Positions 43,102 to 51,721 of a stretch of 64,000 nt of DNA are shown piece after piece; positions within the stretch are counted from its first letter, which is position 1; every line of letters begins with the position of its first letter. Source of the DNA: Streptomyces sp. L2 (GTDB taxonomy: Bacteria > Actinomycetota > Actinomycetes > Streptomycetales > Streptomycetaceae); assembly GCF_004124325.1 (NCBI RefSeq), contig NZ_QBDT01000001.1:6758001-6822000 (forward strand), given 5' to 3'. The position numbers and the translations under genes were made by a program. The notes below the pieces were generated by a model. The model was not told the origin of the DNA, made no database searches, and saw only the letters and a list, made by a program, of their open reading frames with translations.

Positions 43102-43866
43102 GTGCCCGAGCCCAAGAACACGTTCTCGTCCTGGCGACGCGGTCTCGCCCAGCGAGCCGTCCACGCGGCCTGGGCCTGGGCGCAGCGCCGGGGATCGGTC
43201 ACGGCCGAGCACCCCGCGGGCTACCGCTTCGGTGCGATCGGGGAGTCGACCAGGCTCGCGTTCCCGCTGGGCACGGTCTTCGGCGAGCCGTGGATCCACC
43301 TGGGCGCGCACTGCATCATCGGCGAGCAGGTCACCCTCACCGCCGGTCTGATGCCCGACCTGGACCTCGGGCCCGAGCCGATCCTGCGCATCGGGGACGG
43401 GGTCGTCCTCGGCCGCGGCAGTCACGTCATCGCCGACACGACCGTCACCATCGGCAGCGACTGCTACTTCGGGCCGTACGTGTACGTCACCTCGACCAAT
43501 CACTCCTACGACGATCCGGACCAGCCCATCGGCAAGCAGTGGCCCCGGATGGAGCCGGTGGAGATCGGCGCGGGCTGCTGGATCGGCACCGGCGCGGTGA
43601 TCCTGCCGGGTGCGCGGATCGGGCGGAACGTGGTCGTCGCGGCGGGCGCGGTGGTGCGGGGCGCGGTGCCCGACCACGCCGTGGTGGCCGGGGCGCCCGC
43701 CAGGGTCGTACGGCGCTGGACGCCCGACGACGGCTGGCAGCCGCCGCTCAGGACGCCCGCCCCGGTGCCGATCCCCGACGGCACGACGCCCGAGCAGTTG
43801 CTGGCGCTGGCCGGCCTCGACGAGGACGGCATCGAGCGACTGGCCCGGCTGGAGGCCGACGGCTGA
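43102..43866 (+). CDS. acyltransferase with left-handed beta-helix (LbH)
   Basis: 254 residues from GTG 43102. Hexapeptide repeats include IHLGAHCIIGEQVTLTAG, ILRIGDGVVLGRGSHVIADTTVTIG and VEIGAGCWIGTGAVILPGARIG. HSYDDPDQPIGKQWP carries a His typical of the O-acetyltransferase active site. Members acetylate sugars or other acceptors from acetyl-CoA. It is divergent from the carbonic-anhydrase-like gene. Substrate unknown. Confidence 0.85.
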   Translation: MPEPKNTFSSWRRGLAQRAVHAAWAWAQRRGSVTAEHPAGYRFGAIGESTRLAFPLGTVFGEPWIHLGAHCIIGEQVTLTAGLMPDLDLGPEPILRIGDGVVLGRGSHVIADTTVTIGSDCYFGPYVYVTSTNHSYDDPDQPIGKQWPRMEPVEIGAGCWIGTGAVILPGARIGRNVVVAAGAVVRGAVPDHAVVAGAPARVVRRWTPDDGWQPPLRTPAPVPIPDGTTPEQLLALAGLDEDGIERLARLEADG

Positions 43867-43931
43867 GTCGGGCGGTGGCGGACGGCTGGGCCGGCCGGCG
43901 GTCGGCGACTGAGTCCGTCGCCGGCCGGCGG

Positions 43932-44789
43932 TCAGCCGGTGGCCAGCAGCAGCGTGCCCAGCAGGGCGAGGCCCGCGCCCGCCGCCTGGACGGCCCGCAG
44001 CCGTTCGCTGAGGAAACCGCGCGCCGCCAGCGCGGTCACCACCGGGTACAGCGAGGCGAGCACGGCCGCCACGGTGACCGGTCCGTGGTGGGCGGCGACG
44101 GAGTAGGTGCCGTTGGCCGCCACGTCGGCGAGACCGACGAAGCCCAGCGCGGGCAGCGCGGACCAGGCGAGACCGCCCTCCGGCAGGGCTGCGGCACCCC
44201 TCCGGACGGACACGTACAGGGCGGCGCCGCCCGCCGCCACGTTCGTCAGGCGCTGCACGAACAGCGCCAGGAACAGACCGGTGAGCGTGGTCGAGGCCTC
44301 GGAGATCAGCACGAACACCGCGCCGAAGCCGAGGGCCGCGACCAGCGTGAGCAGGATCGTGCGCCGCTGCACCGCGGCGCCCCGCAGTTGTGGGCCGCCG
44401 GCCAGCACGACACCGGTGACCGCGACCGCGATCCCCGCGACCTGCAGCAGGCCCGGCCGCTCGCCCAGGAACAGGCCGACGCTCACGGGGACGGCCACGC
44501 TCAGCGTGGCGAGCGGGGAGACCACGCCCATGGGGCCGAGCGCCAGCGCCTTGTAGAAGGAGATCATGGCCACCGGGCCGACGAGCCCGGCGGCGAACGC
44601 GAACCACAGGCGGGGGCCGGCCTCGCTCCAGCCGCCGGTGGCGACCACGATCACGCCCAGGACGGCCGTCGCGATGGTCTGGGACACGACCACCACGGTC
44701 AGCGCGGGCGTACGTCGTGTGAGCAGTCCGCCGCCGAAATCGGCCAGTCCCCACAGGAGACTGGTGGTCAGGGCGAAGAATGCTGTCAC
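43932..44789 (-). CDS. EamA/DMT-family transporter
   Basis: 285 residues from GTG 44789. About ten hydrophobic segments are arranged as two EamA repeats, for example TSLLWGLADFGGGLLTRR, FYKALALGPMGVVSPL and ALGFVGLADVAANGTYSVA. Such proteins export metabolites or amino acids with protons. It is divergent from an XRE-cupin regulator, suggesting that the regulator controls it. Confidence 0.88.
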   Translation of the reverse strand: MTAFFALTTSLLWGLADFGGGLLTRRTPALTVVVVSQTIATAVLGVIVVATGGWSEAGPRLWFAFAAGLVGPVAMISFYKALALGPMGVVSPLATLSVAVPVSVGLFLGERPGLLQVAGIAVAVTGVVLAGGPQLRGAAVQRRTILLTLVAALGFGAVFVLISEASTTLTGLFLALFVQRLTNVAAGGAALYVSVRRGAAALPEGGLAWSALPALGFVGLADVAANGTYSVAAHHGPVTVAAVLASLYPVVTALAARGFLSERLRAVQAAGAGLALLGTLLLATG

Positions 44790-44808
44790 GGCCCGCCTCG
44801 CAGTACAG

Positions 44809-44850
44809 TTCGGTGAACGATCAGGTGCATCACACGGTAGTTCACTGAAT
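44809..44850. promoter_or_regulatory. inverted repeat between the EamA and XRE-cupin genes
   Basis: TTCGGTGAAC (44809-44818) and GTTCACTGAA (44841-44850), nine of ten bases symmetric with 22 bases between. It may be the operator of the XRE-cupin regulator for both directions. A CATAAT (44884-44889) sits about 10 bases before the regulator GTG, which could make its mRNA leaderless. Confidence 0.45.
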
Positions 44851-44898
44851 TGAACGCTGTCATCGAAGATATTTGACTTCTCGCATAATGGACGGAAT

Positions 44899-45471
44899 GT
44901 GTCGGACCTCGAACTCCTGACCCAATCCCTGGCGCGCAACGTCAAGCACTGGCGCGCGGTGCGCGGCTTCACCCTCGATGTGCTCGCCGCCCGGGCCGGT
45001 GTCAGTCGCGGGATGCTCATCCAGATCGAGCAGGCCCGCACCAATCCGAGCATCGGCACCGTCGTCAAGATCGGTGACGCGCTCGGCGTCAGCGTCACCA
45101 CCCTGCTGGACTACGAGCGGGGCCCGCGGGTCCGCATCGTCCCCGCCGACCGGGCCGTACGGCTGTGGCACACGGACACCGGCAGCTACAACCGGCTGCT
45201 GGCCGGCACCGAGGCGCCCGGACCACTGGAGATGTGGGACTGGCGGCTGATGCCGGGGGACAGCAGCCCCTCCGAACCGCACCCCGGCGGCACTGTCGAA
45301 CTGGTCCACGTCCTCGCGGGTGAACTGACGCTCACCGTGGACGGCGAGGACCACCTCGTCCCCGCCGGAGCCAGCGCCTCCTTCGAGGCGAACACGCCCC
45401 ACGTCTACGGCAACCGCGGCGAGGCCCCGATGGAGATGATCATGGCGGTCTCCGTGCCGCCCGTGGCCTGA
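44899..45471 (+). CDS. XRE-family regulator with C-terminal cupin
   Basis: 190 residues. The N-terminal helix-turn-helix is LARNVKHWRAVRGFTLDVLA, then AGVSRGMLIQIEQARTNPSIGT. The C-terminal cupin covers residues 105-185: PGDSSPSEPHPGGTVELVHVLAGELTLTVDGE and the second motif NTPHVYGN. It senses a small molecule and controls the divergent transporter by inference. Confidence 0.9.
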   Translation: MSDLELLTQSLARNVKHWRAVRGFTLDVLAARAGVSRGMLIQIEQARTNPSIGTVVKIGDALGVSVTTLLDYERGPRVRIVPADRAVRLWHTDTGSYNRLLAGTEAPGPLEMWDWRLMPGDSSPSEPHPGGTVELVHVLAGELTLTVDGEDHLVPAGASASFEANTPHVYGNRGEAPMEMIMAVSVPPVA

Positions 45472-45490
45472 GGCTTGTTAGCGTGCGGCC

Positions 45491-46054
45491 ATGCGCGCAC
45501 CGATCGGAAACTTCGACACCGCCACCCCCGCCCCGGACTGCCTCGACGCCCTGATCGCTCCCGTCGCCGACGCCGTACGCCACTGGCAGGGAGGCGTCCC
45601 CGCCGAGCGGATCCTCTACGTCGACACCGAACCGGAGTGGGCCGACACCGCCGTCTTCGTCGAGCACTACGGCAGCGACCTGGTGGAGCGGTCCGCGAAC
45701 TGCGTGGTGGTCGCGGGCAAGCGGGGCGGCGGGACCACGCTCGCCGCGTGCCTGGTGCTGTCCACCACGCGGGCCGACGTCAACGGTCTCGTCCGCCGTC
45801 AACTGGGCGCCCGCAAGGCGTCGTTCGCCTCGATGGACACGGCGACCGGCGAGACCGGCATGGAGTACGGCGGCATCACACCGGTCGGACTGCCCTCCGG
45901 CTGGCCGCTGTTCGTGGACCCGGCGGTGATCGACCTGCCGTACGTCCTCGTGGGCAGCGGCCGCCGCCGGGGCAAGCTGCTGGTGCCCGGCAAGGCGTTC
46001 GCCGAACTGCCGGGAGCGGTGGTGCTGGAGGGACTCGGGCTCGGGCTCGCCTGA
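45491..46054 (+). CDS. YbaK/aminoacyl-tRNA-deacylase domain protein
   Basis: 187 residues. CVVVAGKRGGGTTLAACLVLSTTRADVNGLVR and the following LGARKASFASMDTATGETGMEYGGITPVGLP are the YbaK/ProX core. The loop GMEYGGITPVGLP is the substrate-binding glycine loop. The C-terminus LPYVLVGSGRRRGKLLVPG matches. It likely hydrolyses misacylated tRNA. It starts 20 bases after the XRE-cupin gene, so the two may be cotranscribed. Confidence 0.88.
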   Translation: MRAPIGNFDTATPAPDCLDALIAPVADAVRHWQGGVPAERILYVDTEPEWADTAVFVEHYGSDLVERSANCVVVAGKRGGGTTLAACLVLSTTRADVNGLVRRQLGARKASFASMDTATGETGMEYGGITPVGLPSGWPLFVDPAVIDLPYVLVGSGRRRGKLLVPGKAFAELPGAVVLEGLGLGLA

Positions 46055-46076
46055 GCCGGGGCTTTCCCCGCCCGGT

Positions 46077-47177
46077 TCACGCCGTCAGATGGTGGGCCAG
46101 CGCCAGATGCGGGTCCGTCTCGCCCGGAGCCGGCGCCGGATCGGCGTGCACGAGGGCGGCCGTCAGCCTCGGCACGGCGTGCAGCAGCGCGTGTTCGGCG
46201 TCGACGGCGACCGCGTGCGCCTCCCGCACGGTCACGTCACCGTCCACCACGACCGCCAGCTCGGCCCGCAGCCGGTGCCCGATCCAGCGGAGCCGCAGTT
46301 CCCCCACCTCGCGCACGCCCGGCACGCCCCGCACGGCTCGCTCGGCCCGGTCCACCAGCTCCGGGTCGACGGCGTCCATCATGCGCCGGAACACCTCCCG
46401 TGCCGCGTCCCGCAGCACCAGCGCGATCGCGGCGGTGATCAGCAGCCCCACGACCGGGTCGGCCAGGCGCCATCCCAGGGCGGCACCGCCCGCGCCCAGC
46501 AGCACGGCCAGCGAGGCGAACCCGTCGGTGCGGGCGTGCAGCCCGTCGGCGACCAGCGCGGCCGACCCGATCTCGCGCCCCACCCGCATCCGGTACCGGG
46601 CCACCCACTCGTTGCCCGCGAACCCGACGAGGGCGGCCACCGCGACCGCCGGCACGTGCTCGACCGGCCGCGGGTCCAGCAGCCGTACGGCGGCCGTCCA
46701 GGCGGCGAAGGCGGCGGACACGGCGATGGTCAGCACGATCACGAGCCCCGCCAGGTCCTCCGCGCGCCCGTAGCCGTAGGTGAAGCGCCGGGTCGCCGCC
46801 CGTCGGCCCAGTACGAAGGCGATGCCCAGCGGTACGGCCGTCAGCGCGTCGGCGGCGTTGTGCACCGAGTCCCCGAGCAGCGCCACCGACCCGGACAGCG
46901 CGACCACCACCCCCTGGGCGGCGGCGGTCGCGCCCAGCACGGCCAGCGACACCCACAGCGCCCGCATGCCGCGCGCGGACGACTCAAGCGCCGTGTCCAG
47001 CTTGTCGGCGCTCTCGTGCGAGTGGGGGGCGAACAGATGGGCCAGCCGGTGCCGGAGGCCGGCGGCGGGGTGCGGACGGGGGTGGGCGTGCCCGTGATGA
47101 TGGGCGTGCCCGTGATGATGGGCGTGCCCGTGACGATGGTCGTCGTGGTCGTGGCGGTGGGTGTGCCGGTCGGTCAC
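46077..47177 (-). CDS. cation diffusion facilitator (CDF) metal exporter
   Basis: 366 residues from GTG 47177 with GGGGACC upstream. The N-terminus is a His-rich metal-binding tail made of HGHAHHHGHAHHHGHAH-type repeats. Six membrane segments follow. The metal site is LLGDSVHNAADAL (HxxxD-like) with VADGLHARTDGFASL as the partner (H-x3-D). The C-terminal cytoplasmic domain is VREVGELRLRWIGHRLRAEL and onwards. It should export zinc or a related divalent metal in exchange for protons. It is divergent from an ArsR regulator, which probably senses the same metal. Confidence 0.92.
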   Translation of the reverse strand: MTDRHTHRHDHDDHRHGHAHHHGHAHHHGHAHPRPHPAAGLRHRLAHLFAPHSHESADKLDTALESSARGMRALWVSLAVLGATAAAQGVVVALSGSVALLGDSVHNAADALTAVPLGIAFVLGRRAATRRFTYGYGRAEDLAGLVIVLTIAVSAAFAAWTAAVRLLDPRPVEHVPAVAVAALVGFAGNEWVARYRMRVGREIGSAALVADGLHARTDGFASLAVLLGAGGAALGWRLADPVVGLLITAAIALVLRDAAREVFRRMMDAVDPELVDRAERAVRGVPGVREVGELRLRWIGHRLRAELAVVVDGDVTVREAHAVAVDAEHALLHAVPRLTAALVHADPAPAPGETDPHLALAHHLTA

Positions 47178-47231
47178 GAGGGTCCCCTTCCCGTGGCGGT
47201 GTGGACGTACGGGCGTCCATCGAGCCATTAT

Positions 47232-47247
47232 GTGCGTACGAGCGCAC
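47232..47247. promoter_or_regulatory. small dyad between the CDF and ArsR genes
   Basis: GTGCG (47232-47236), TACGAG, CGCAC (47242-47247 region) is an inverted repeat in the 70-base divergent gap, just before the ArsR ATG at 47250. It is a candidate ArsR binding site. Confidence 0.35.
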
Positions 47248-47249
47248 GC

Positions 47250-47609
47250 ATGCACCTGTCACCTGCGCATCATGCGCACCCGCGCACACCCGGCGCGGAA
47301 CACTTCACGCTCGCGGCGGAACTCCTCGCGCTGCTCGGCGACCGCACCCGCCTCAGCCTGATGCACGCCCTGACGGCGGGCGAGGCCGACGTCAGCACGC
47401 TCACCGGGGCCTGCGGCGCCGCCCGGCCCGCCGTCAGCCAGCATCTGGCCCGGCTGCGCCTGGCCGGCCTGGTGACGACCCGCAAGGAGGGCCGCCGCGT
47501 GGTGTACGGCCTCGCCGACGGCCATCTGCGCCGCCTGGTCGACGAGGCGCTGAACGCCGCGGACCACCGGCTCACCGAGCGGACCGGTGGAGGGGACGCC
47601 TCCTCATGA
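47250..47609 (+). CDS. ArsR-family metal-responsive repressor
   Basis: 119 residues from ATG 47250; a GTG at 47232 would add six. AELLALLGDRTRLSLMHALTAGEADVSTL, then GAARPAVSQHLARLRLAGLVTTRKEGRRVVYGL, is the classic ArsR/SmtB winged helix. The His-rich N-terminus (HLSPAHHAHPR) and C-terminal DEALNAADHR may hold a zinc site. It probably represses the divergent CDF exporter. Its stop codon lies within a long terminator hairpin. Confidence 0.92.
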   Translation: MHLSPAHHAHPRTPGAEHFTLAAELLALLGDRTRLSLMHALTAGEADVSTLTGACGAARPAVSQHLARLRLAGLVTTRKEGRRVVYGLADGHLRRLVDEALNAADHRLTERTGGGDASS

Positions 47610-47657
47610 CGGTGTCCCGCCGGCCAGGAGCGGCCGACGGGACACCGTCATGAGGAG
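47600..47657. terminator. long bidirectional hairpin between arsR and the amino-acid permease
   Basis: CTCCTCATGACGGTGTCCCG (47600-47619) and its exact complement at 47638-47657 form a 20-base perfect stem. An inner CGGCC-AGGAGC-GGCCG (47621-47636) extends it. It contains the arsR stop (47607-47609) and ends seven bases before the permease stop, so it serves both convergent genes. Confidence 0.8.
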
Positions 47658-47663
47658 CGAGGG

Positions 47664-49307
47664 TCAGTGCGCCGGGGCGTCCGTGACCACGACTTCCTCG
47701 ATGTCACGCTGGATCTGCTCGGGCTTGGAGGCGGTGGCCTTGGCCCAGTAGTAGATGCCGATCGAGAAGGCCGCGACGACCGCGATGTCCCACCACAGGC
47801 CGATGTGGCCCTGGCCGCCGAAGCCGCCCTGCCAGGAGATCACGCCGATGCCCACGAGGTACGCCGGCAGCCACTGCGCGGCCTTGAAGTCCAGCCGGGG
47901 CGCGTCGGGCAGGCCCTTGCGGATGGCGTACCAGGCGTACGAGCCGAGCAGCACGTAGCCGAGCAGGATCGCGAAGCCGAGCCGCCACAGGGTGTCCCAG
48001 CCGGCCCAGTAGATGATCAGGTTGGCGACCACGAAGGACAGCGGCGAGATGATCTTGCCGCCGGGCAGCCGGTACGGGCGCTCGTGACCCGGCAGCCGGT
48101 CGGCGAAGACGCCGTACGCCAGCGGGGCGCCCGCGTACATCAGCACGCTCGCCGAGGTGATGAAGCCGACCAGCTGCTGCCAGCTCGGGAACGGCAGGAA
48201 GCAGATCACACCGGTGACGAACGACATGATCAGACCGAACCACGGCACACCGCGGGAGTCCGTCTTGGCGAACAGCTTCGGCGCGTAGCCGTTCTTGGCG
48301 AGGCCGAAGGAGACCCGGGAGGTGGCCGTGGTGTAGATCAGGCCGGTGCCTCCGGGAGAGATGATCGCGTCGACGTACAGGACGAAGCCCAGCCAGCCGA
48401 GGCCCACCATGGTGGCGAGACCGGCCCAGGGGCCGCTGATACCCGGGAAGTCGAGCTTGGCCCAGCCGTGCGCGAACGTGGCGTGCGGCAGCGCGAGGAT
48501 GAACACGACCTGGAGCAGGATGTAGATCACGGCGCCGATCGCGACCGAGCCGAGGGTCGCGCGCGGCAGGTCCCGCTTGGGGTTGCGGCTCTCACCGGCC
48601 AGCTGGATCGCCTGCTCGAAGCCGAGCAGCGCGAAGATGATGCCGCTGGAGCTGATCGCGCCGAGGACGCCCTTGGCTCCGAACGGGGCGAAGCCCTCGG
48701 AGGTGAAGTTGCCCGGGTGGAAGTTGCCGATCGCGATGATGAAGATCGCCGCGAGCGGGACGGCGATCTTCCACCAGGTGGCGGCGCTGTTGGTGTGCGC
48801 CAGGGCGCGGACACCGAAGAAGTTGACGGCGACGAAGATCGCCATCAGGACGACAGCGGCGGTGAAGCCGCTGGTGCTGAGGGTGCCGTCGGCGTGCTGC
48901 AGCCCGTCGGCCCACTTCCAGTGCTTCGCGTAGCCGACCATGGCCTCGACCTCGATCGGTGCGACGGTCGCGGCCTGGAGCCAGGAGAACCAGCCGAACG
49001 ACATGCCGGCCAGGCCGCCGAAGGCGTAGTGCGGGTAGCGGGCGGTACCGCCGGCGACCGGGAACATGCCGCCGAGTTCGGCGTGCACGAGTGCCAGCAG
49101 CACGATGGCCACCGCGCCGATCACCCACGAGATGATCGCCGCGGGGCCGGCCACCACGACCGCCTCCTGGGCACCGAAGAGCCAGCCGGACCCGATGATG
49201 GAGCCCACGGAGGCCCACATCAGACCGATCAGCCCGACGTCGCGGCGTAGACCGCCGCCCGGGTCCTTCGTGGCTACGGGCGCGGCTGCATGGTCGACAT
49301 TCACCAT
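47664..49307 (-). CDS. APC-family amino acid permease
   Basis: 547 residues, about 12-13 membrane segments. VGLIGLMWASVGSIIGSGWLFG is the APC transmembrane-1 motif with the unwound GSGW. LLGFEQAIQLAGESRNPKRDLPRA is the family signature after segment 6. The last hydrophobic segment is followed by a charged tail, QIQRDIEEVVV. It imports an amino acid with protons; specificity is unknown. A 203-base leader separates it from the CoA-binding gene on the same strand. Confidence 0.92.
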   Translation of the reverse strand: MVNVDHAAAPVATKDPGGGLRRDVGLIGLMWASVGSIIGSGWLFGAQEAVVVAGPAAIISWVIGAVAIVLLALVHAELGGMFPVAGGTARYPHYAFGGLAGMSFGWFSWLQAATVAPIEVEAMVGYAKHWKWADGLQHADGTLSTSGFTAAVVLMAIFVAVNFFGVRALAHTNSAATWWKIAVPLAAIFIIAIGNFHPGNFTSEGFAPFGAKGVLGAISSSGIIFALLGFEQAIQLAGESRNPKRDLPRATLGSVAIGAVIYILLQVVFILALPHATFAHGWAKLDFPGISGPWAGLATMVGLGWLGFVLYVDAIISPGGTGLIYTTATSRVSFGLAKNGYAPKLFAKTDSRGVPWFGLIMSFVTGVICFLPFPSWQQLVGFITSASVLMYAGAPLAYGVFADRLPGHERPYRLPGGKIISPLSFVVANLIIYWAGWDTLWRLGFAILLGYVLLGSYAWYAIRKGLPDAPRLDFKAAQWLPAYLVGIGVISWQGGFGGQGHIGLWWDIAVVAAFSIGIYYWAKATASKPEQIQRDIEEVVVTDAPAH

Positions 49308-49510
49308 GTACGAGTGGCCTCTCAGATCGTAAACACAGGATTAACGAGCAAGGACGCCACAGGCTAGGGAGACTTTCCCCGATACCAAAAGACTGTTTCC
49401 GAAAACTTGACCCAGGATCTTGCGTGTCTTGGGGGGAGTCTTCGCACAGGTCAGGGATGGAACCGAATGTCAATATTCAGCGGTGAATTGTGAGAAGAAG
49501 GTGAGACAGG

Positions 49511-49918
49511 CTATCCCAGGAGGGGAATTTCGATCGCCGGGCAGCGGTCCATCACCATGTCCAGACCGGCTGCCCGGGTCCGCTCCTGAGCGGCCTCGTC
49601 GACGACCCCGAGCTGGAACCACACCGCCTTCGCGCCCTTCGCCACGGCCTCGTCGGCGACCGCGCCGGCCAGCTCGCTGTTGACGAAGACGTCGACGACG
49701 TCCACCGCGAAAGGGACGTCCGCGAGGGAGGCGTAGCCACGCTCGCCGTGCACCGTCTCCGCCTTCGGGTGCACCGGCACGACCCGCTTGCCGAACCGCT
49801 GGAGCACCCGGGCCACCCCGTAGGCCGCCCGCCGCTGGTTCGAGGACAGGCCGACCACCGCCCAGGTGTCACCCAGCTCGGTCAGGATCCTGCGGATGGT
49901 CGCTTCGTCGCCGTACAC
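49511..49918 (-). CDS. CoA-binding (succinyl-CoA-synthetase-alpha-like) protein
   Basis: 135 residues from GTG 49918 with GAGGAGG just before. The CoA-binding Rossmann fold is visible: TWAVVGLSSNQRRAAYGVARVL, VVPVHPKAETVHGE, VDVVDVFVNSELAGAV, and AKAVWFQLGVVDEAAQE. The final MDRCPAIEIP is highly conserved. It is a small family (YccU-like) of unknown role. Confidence 0.88.
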   Translation of the reverse strand: MYGDEATIRRILTELGDTWAVVGLSSNQRRAAYGVARVLQRFGKRVVPVHPKAETVHGERGYASLADVPFAVDVVDVFVNSELAGAVADEAVAKGAKAVWFQLGVVDEAAQERTRAAGLDMVMDRCPAIEIPLLG

Positions 49919-50062
49919 GGCCGCCTCCTCGGGCTGCGGGGAACTGTCGTCCGGGCAACAGCGCCCCCGGGGCACTGATTCCCGCCGCCGGCGGCCCGGC
50001 ACGGGGCCCGGAATCGGCGCGAGGTGCCCGCATCCGGCAGCCCGCGCGCTTACGCTCGCACT

Positions 50063-51130
50063 GTGCTGCGCATCCTCGACGCCCGAACCGGTGAGCCCGC
50101 CCCCGCCGCCCCCGCACGCCGGGGCCTGACCCGCGTCGAGGCGTACGTCCCCGGCCTCGACCTCACCGCCCTGCGCGTGCTGCTCACCGCGGACGTGCTG
50201 GTCCGCGCCCTCGAACTCGGCGGCACCCCCGTCTGGGCCACCCTCACCGCCCCCCACCACCTCGCCGAGCTGCGCACCGCCGCCACGACCCTCGGCATCC
50301 GCCCCTTCGAAGACGCCCACGACCCGGCCCCGACCCTGGGCGAGGCCCAGGTGGTCCAGGTGAGGGCGGCGGCTGCGGGGGAGAGCGCGGCGGAGGAGGC
50401 GCCGGAGGGAACGGCGCCCGCGCGCGGACCGGGCTCGGTGCTGGCGGTGGCGGCGGTGAGCTGGGAGGAGGGGCCGGCGCTCTCCGCGCCCACCTCCTCC
50501 GCGTCTGCGGGAGGCCCCCCGGCGGGGGGTCCCTCGTCGGGCGGCGGTCGGAAGTCGTCGGCGGGCGAGCCCCTGCCGGACGCGTCGGCCGAGTCGTCGG
50601 CGGGCGGGCTGGATGCGTCGGCCGAGTCCTCGGATGGCGGGCCCGGCAGGGCGCGCGAGTCGTCGGACGCGGAGGAGCGCCTCGCGGGGCACGGTCCGGC
50701 GGGCACTTCGGCCGGGTCGTCGCATCCCGGCGCCGTTCCCGCCCCCGTTCCCGGGCCGGAGTCGGTCGCCGCGCTCGGTGGCCGTCTCTCCGACCCCGCG
50801 GCGCTTCGGCTGGCCCTCCTCTCTGTGCCCCGGACGAGCCCGGTGCGCCTCGACGGGGAAGCCCTTCGGCAGGCGGGGGAGACCCTCGCGCGGTGGCGGG
50901 GGGCGGTGGCCGGATGGGCGCGGGAGCCGTCGCGGCCGGTGCCCGACGAGGTGCGGGGACGGTTGCGGGACGCCTGGGAGGACGATCTGGACCTGCCCGC
51001 GGTGCTCGCGGTCCTGCGGGACGTGGAGACCGCGTCCGGCCTGCCCGGCGGCGCCCGCTTCGAGACGTACGCCTACGCCGAACGCCTCGTGGCCCTCGAT
51101 CTCCTGAGCGGCCTCGGGAGCCCCGCGTGA
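50063..51130 (+). CDS. degenerate cysteinyl-tRNA-synthetase-like protein
   Basis: 355 residues from GTG 50063. The N-terminal 95 residues (MLRILDARTGEPAP, VEAYVPGLDLTALRVLLTAD, VLVRALELGGTPVWATL) follow the start of CysRS and MshC, but the HIGH and KMSKS motifs and zinc Cys residues are absent. A 130-residue Ser/Gly/Ala-rich insert with GGPSSGGG and DASAESS repeats follows. The last 80 residues (LRDAWEDDLDLPAVLAVLRDV, GARFETYAYAERLVALDL) resemble the CysRS anticodon-binding helices. It is not an active synthetase by sequence. It overlaps the SixA gene by four bases (GTGA). Confidence 0.65.
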   Translation: MLRILDARTGEPAPAAPARRGLTRVEAYVPGLDLTALRVLLTADVLVRALELGGTPVWATLTAPHHLAELRTAATTLGIRPFEDAHDPAPTLGEAQVVQVRAAAAGESAAEEAPEGTAPARGPGSVLAVAAVSWEEGPALSAPTSSASAGGPPAGGPSSGGGRKSSAGEPLPDASAESSAGGLDASAESSDGGPGRARESSDAEERLAGHGPAGTSAGSSHPGAVPAPVPGPESVAALGGRLSDPAALRLALLSVPRTSPVRLDGEALRQAGETLARWRGAVAGWAREPSRPVPDEVRGRLRDAWEDDLDLPAVLAVLRDVETASGLPGGARFETYAYAERLVALDLLSGLGSPA

Positions 51131-51669
51131 TCGCGCGCGCGGGCGCGGGACCGCTGCGGCACCTGGTCGTGCTGCGGCACGCGAAGTCGGCGTGGCCCGA
51201 GGGCGTCGCCGACCACCGGCGCCCGCTGGCGCCGCGCGGGCTGCGGGACGCCCCGGCCGCCGGACGCGCCCTCGCGGAGGCCGACCGGCTGCCCGACCTC
51301 GCCGTGTGCTCCACCGCCGTCCGCGCGCGGGAGACCTGGGAACTCGCCTCCGCCGAGTGGGGCACGCCGCCCCCGGTGCGCCACGACCGCAGGCTGTACG
51401 CGGCCACCGTGGCGGACCTGCTGGACGTCGTGCACGAGACGCCCTCCGAGGTGGAGACCCTGCTGCTCGTCGGGCACAACCCCGGCCTCGCGGAGCTGGT
51501 CCTGGAGCTGGCCGGGGACGGTCTCGACGACACGCTCGGCCAGGTGCGCGCCAAGTTCCCGACCGCCGCCATCGCCGAACTCGCCTGGCGCGGCACCGGC
51601 TGGCCGGCCCTCGCCCCGCGCACCGCCCTGCTGACGTCGGTCACCGTGCCGCGCGGCAGGAAGAAGTAG
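51127..51669 (+). CDS. SixA-like histidine phosphatase
   Basis: 180 residues from GTG 51127, overlapping the preceding stop. VVLRHAKSAWPEG carries the phosphoacceptor RH motif. LAVCSTAVRARETWELA supplies the second Arg, and LLLVGHNPGLAELVLELA the second catalytic His. It dephosphorylates a phosphohistidine or a small phosphoester. The coupling to the CysRS-like protein is notable. Confidence 0.88.
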   Translation: MIARAGAGPLRHLVVLRHAKSAWPEGVADHRRPLAPRGLRDAPAAGRALAEADRLPDLAVCSTAVRARETWELASAEWGTPPPVRHDRRLYAATVADLLDVVHETPSEVETLLLVGHNPGLAELVLELAGDGLDDTLGQVRAKFPTAAIAELAWRGTGWPALAPRTALLTSVTVPRGRKK

Positions 51670-51721
51670 GGCGCTCTCACCGCGGCCCGGGCACCGCTCC
51701 GGCACCGCATAGGGTGGCGGG

